The position numbers and the translations under genes were made by a program. Source: Arabidopsis thaliana (Eukaryota > Streptophyta > Magnoliopsida > Brassicales > Brassicaceae). From it: a stretch of 64,000 bases of DNA. Numbering within the stretch: the stretch's first letter is position 1; each line of letters starts with the position of its first letter. Location of the stretch: assembly GCF_000001735.4 (NCBI RefSeq), contig NC_003076.8:21827835-21891834 (forward strand), read 5' to 3'. This document shows positions 60,908 to 64,000 of the stretch, in pieces. Under the pieces are notes generated by a model. The model searched no databases, was not told the DNA's origin, and saw only the letters and a list, made by a program, of their open reading frames with translations.

Positions 60908-61513
60908 TCACTTTTGAGAAGAGGAGGGAAGAACGGATTTAGTGGAAATATTTGTGGGCAACACTTTGCATCTATTGCCGACAACGTCGTGCAACGCATT
61001 AATTGGTCCAACATTATCAAACTTTCTTGTAAAAACTGATTTATAGATTTCAGTTACGCAACCTTAAACATTGACAAGTGATGACAAACATTTTTTGAGA
61101 TCGATGGGATAACCAGGGATGACAGGGAGTTGAGGTGTCGTGTGTGCGGGTGCACTTGAGATGATGCGAGAGCAACCATCCTTGACAAGAGGAGGGAAAA
61201 ATGGATTCAGTGGAAACATTTTTGGCCAACAGTTTGCATCCACTTCCGTAAACGCTTTGCAGCTTTCAAACTTAGCGGTTAAAACATATTTTAAAATTTC
61301 GATATTGCAACCTTGAACATTGAAGAGCGATGACCAACATTTTGTGAGATCAACTAGAGAACCAGGAATGGAAGGAAATCGAGTTGTCACAAGCCCCTCG
61401 GCTGTCCCCTCCACATCCATTTGTTGCAAATGAAACTTGTTTTGAGATGGTAGAATTTTTATGTTGGTCAAAGGCTATGAACCATGAACACAAATTAAGG
61501 CTAATTTCCCCAT
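60908..61513 (-). pseudogene. ECA1-like prolamin-like secreted protein, broken, with decayed second domain
   Basis: On the minus strand the frame starts at an ATG at 61513 (MGKLALICVHGS), like the start of a signal peptide, then meets TAG at 61477-61475. In the same frame the sequence continues into a prolamin-like domain (DLTKCWSSLFNVQGCNIEIL; NCWPKMFPLNPFFPPLVKDG). Five of the usual six cysteines are present; the central CC is SC. Directly after comes a second copy (DLKKCLSSLVNV) cut by TAA at 61066-61064, whose further in-frame remains (GCVTEIYKSVFTRKF) are weakly recognisable to a TGA at 60910-60908. Family members are small secreted proteins of egg cell and female gametophyte. An intact short product from a later ATG (MDVEGTAEG) would lack a signal peptide. 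Near AT5G53905. Confidence 0.6.
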
Positions 61514-62750
61514 AGGGTATACTAGACAGCAATAACCATGCAGCAAAATTACCGAGTCGTATGATAATCAATTCATCAGTATCATAGTCATCGTCTTCAA
61601 AGATTGTATTTTCTTCCTTTTCAAAATAAATTGTCTTCTTTATCCATTAAGCATCATCATCGAACGGACCTTATGTTCATATCTACTACAATTTCGATTT
61701 ATAATGAAACTAGGTGACGCTGTTTTTTTCATTAATAATACCTCGTTTTTTTCTTTATCCACTCGTTACGTTCAATCTCGATTTCTTTAATTCTCTCCAT
61801 TCACTAGTTGATTCTTTCTCATACAAAATACGAACAACCATGATTCTGGATAGAAACTCCCATGCTCAATAAACCTAAAACATAAACCAACGAATTTAAA
61901 ATCATCAGCAAAACAATATTGATATATAGTAAAATAAGAAGAACTCACGGAAAATTAATTCTCGAAATCGATATCATCTCGAACAAAAAAAAATAGTTCG
62001 ATTCAAAGGAACCGAAATAATTAAAAAAATCCAACAACTGTAATGATTTATTTAGCGGCTATGGCCTAAGAAGTATGAATACATATGATATTTTTATATT
62101 TAATGTTTAGGGTAAGCCGTCATAATTATCTTCCAAAATTTTGACTTTTTAAATTAGAAAAGTTTCAAATAAAAATATTCACCAAATAATTTAAGTTTTA
62201 TCTCTAAATTTTAAAAATAGAGGAAACGCAAAATTCCATATTCTATATCAAATACTTATGATTTTATCATTATCTCATTACAAAATCGAAACCGAAATTC
62301 ATACACTTTTCATTAAGGATAGCTTCGAGTTTTGACGTCAAATTTCAACAAAAGAGTTTCATTGCCCCTTCTTTTAACGTGGTACAAACTTACTTCTCAT
62401 ATAATGTTCATAAATATATGTACATACTTTGTTAAAATACTATAAAAATTGTAGTATTTTATTTTTTAAAATGTTAATTAGTATTAATACTTTAGTATAT
62501 ATTCCATAATTTATCATATTTTGGTAAGATTCTTCTTAGAAAGAAAAAGGCCAATGAGGAAACAAAAAAGTCAACAACAAAAAAGAATGTAAGGTAAGTT
62601 TTGGTCATGGAAAGAATTCACTACTGTAAATCAAATATTTAATTGGAAACCAATTATAAAAAGGAAATATTGGACCGAAAAATAAATAAAAGGTAATATA
62701 AATTTTCCAAATAATAATCCTACGTGGACTATTCCACCGCCTCAATAGAG
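61514..62750. other. Intergenic, no gene supported
   Basis: AT-rich DNA. No coding region or repeat stands out, apart from a poly-A-rich stretch near 62560-62590. Confidence 0.4.
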
Positions 62751-62760
62751 TATAAATATA
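62751..62760 (+). promoter_or_regulatory. TATA box of the RING gene
   Basis: TATAAATATA, 49 bases before the ATG at 62809, giving a short leader of about 25-30 bases. Confidence 0.6.
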
Positions 62761-62808
62761 AGAATCTCTGAATTTACACATTACAAATCTCTTTGGTCTA
62801 CCCACATC

Positions 62809-63501
62809 ATGGAAGCTACTCCTGTATTCAACTACCATATTGATGTCAATCCTGAACGCAAAAAGATTGGCACAATCCAAGTCTATGTAAGTTTCGTCGG
62901 ATCAGCCAACATGTCGCCGATACTAACCCGGTCTAACTTCTCATGTTCATTACCTGCCAATGAATTAACTGACGACGAAGATTCTCCCCACAAACAAAGA
63001 CTCTATTACTTCTTAACAGATTCAGCAGTTGATTCACAAGATGCTTACACGTTAATACTAAAACTCACTCAACTTGCACGTGATTTAACTTCTAATTCGT
63101 TTGAATACTGTCCACGTTATGCTTTGTCAGTGTGGTTGACTCTTGATGTGGCTCCTTTGAATGAATATGAGAGGAATAGCGAGTATAGACCCGCGAGCAA
63201 TTTAAGGGTCGGAGCCTTGAGCAGGAGAATATACAAGAGGAAACAAAAGACCAGCTCTATTGCTAACAAGAGCACAAGATACATGAGAAAACGAGAGACC
63301 TATTCTAGTGGTGAGTACAAATGCGCAATTTGTTTTCAGGAGTTTAAAACCGGACGAGAAGTTGCTACTTTACTTTGTGGTCATGAATTTGACAATAAGT
63401 GTATTATGGAATGGTTTAAGGTTCGCTACAATTGTCCATTGTGTCGCTTCGAATTACCACGTGAAGATGATCATATTCCTCAAAGAACTACAGATTTATA
63501 A
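62809..63501 (+). CDS. RING-type E3 ubiquitin ligase-like protein with altered ligand
   Basis: Single-exon gene of 230 residues. The C-terminal RING domain has Cys172, Cys175, Cys190, His192, Cys198, Cys209 and Cys212 (KCAICFQEF; LCGHEFDNKCIMEWF; NCPLC). The fifth ligand, normally His in a RING-H2 (CGHxFHxxC), is Asp195 here. Asp can bind zinc in some RING variants, so the fold may survive, but activity is uncertain. The first 165 residues match no domain I know; a basic stretch (RRIYKRKQKTSS) precedes the RING. There is no membrane span or signal peptide, so it is probably soluble. If active it would transfer ubiquitin from an E2 to an unknown target. Recalled as AT5G53910. Confidence 0.87.
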   Translation: MEATPVFNYHIDVNPERKKIGTIQVYVSFVGSANMSPILTRSNFSCSLPANELTDDEDSPHKQRLYYFLTDSAVDSQDAYTLILKLTQLARDLTSNSFEYCPRYALSVWLTLDVAPLNEYERNSEYRPASNLRVGALSRRIYKRKQKTSSIANKSTRYMRKRETYSSGEYKCAICFQEFKTGREVATLLCGHEFDNKCIMEWFKVRYNCPLCRFELPREDDHIPQRTTDL

Positions 63502-64000
63502 CTAACATACATTAACACTTAAGCGCTTTATTTGGTTTTATTTAATTTTAGGTATAGAGATCAATATTATACGGTTTTTGAAATGAGTAAGACACTTATA
63601 TCTTTCGTCATAACTGATAACTTAGTGGTTTAATTTGTGCTAGTGTTGTCGTTGTGTCACCATCCATATTCAATCATGCATAATGCACGCATGTTGACAA
63701 ATAAAATATTTATATCTATTATTACTTTTCCAATGATTTCGAGAGCTTCATCTCTTGATTTTAGTATATTTTCTTATGTTTTCCGTGTATCGACTTTAGC
63801 TTTTCAATTTGTTTTCTACGGACATTGTATTATACAATGAAAATAATAGATAAGTTCACAAACGTTATGTTGGTTACGTCTACAACCAAAAGAAAACAAT
63901 GTTATTTGTAAAGGTTGGAAATTTGAGTGTTCTACGAGAAAACAAAAGTATATATATGACGCAACCTAGATTTAGGATAACCACTCAATATTTGTATTTA
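63502..64000. other. 3' flank of the RING gene, no gene supported
   Basis: AT-rich sequence to the end of the window. No convincing coding start is seen. Confidence 0.4.

Overview
The window looks like nuclear DNA of a crucifer and almost certainly Arabidopsis thaliana, chromosome 5 long arm. The genes have many short AT-rich introns with GT/AG borders. The gene order matches my memory of AT5G53770 to AT5G53910: TRL, two DUF295 genes, an SCI1-like protein, an O-methyltransferase, a KIN-like LEA protein, VQ33, an F-box/FBD gene, DEP1, EMB2737, ENODL1, a small K/E-rich protein, PSKR2, a WNK-related protein, U3 snoRNA, an ECA1-like remnant and a RING gene. Locus identity is recalled, not searched. 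Exon borders were worked out by hand from reading frame, GT/AG sites and family resemblance; the summed exon lengths are divisible by three for every gene model.

Layout. 1-2 kb: 3' half of the poly(A) polymerase-like gene TRL. 2-11.9 kb: accessory DNA with a nearly intact LINE (target-site duplication, A-tail, two ORFs, one apparent frameshift) sitting inside what may be an older small DNA transposon, then repeats. 12-17 kb: two head-to-head DUF295 genes within a neighbourhood of repeated non-coding blocks. 17.8 kb: a perfect 37-bp inverted repeat that could be a young small-RNA hairpin. 20-26 kb: SCI1-like gene, an O-methyltransferase whose first intron holds a decayed Copia element, and a small LEA gene. 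29-33 kb: VQ protein and F-box gene. 33-41 kb: DEP1 (methionine salvage) and EMB2737, divergently transcribed. 42-45.4 kb: ENODL1 and a tiny Cys/K/E-rich protein. 49-55 kb: PSKR2, a small probably mitochondrial protein, and a WNK-related protein without a kinase domain. 60-64 kb: a Pol III-type U3 snoRNA gene, a broken ECA1-like gene and a RING-type gene with one altered metal ligand.

The genes do not form a pathway; this is an ordinary euchromatic plant region. PSKR2 (peptide hormone receptor), ENODL1 (cell-surface arabinogalactan-type protein) and VQ33 (defence-linked MAPK substrate) belong to signalling, DEP1 to primary metabolism, and TRL and U3 to rRNA processing. The least explained pieces are the hairpin at 17.8 kb, the repeated blocks around the DUF295 pair, two G-box-rich islands (47.6 and 58.2 kb), and the ECA1-like gene with its broken tandem domain. 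I found no convincing evidence for a wholly new multi-gene system.
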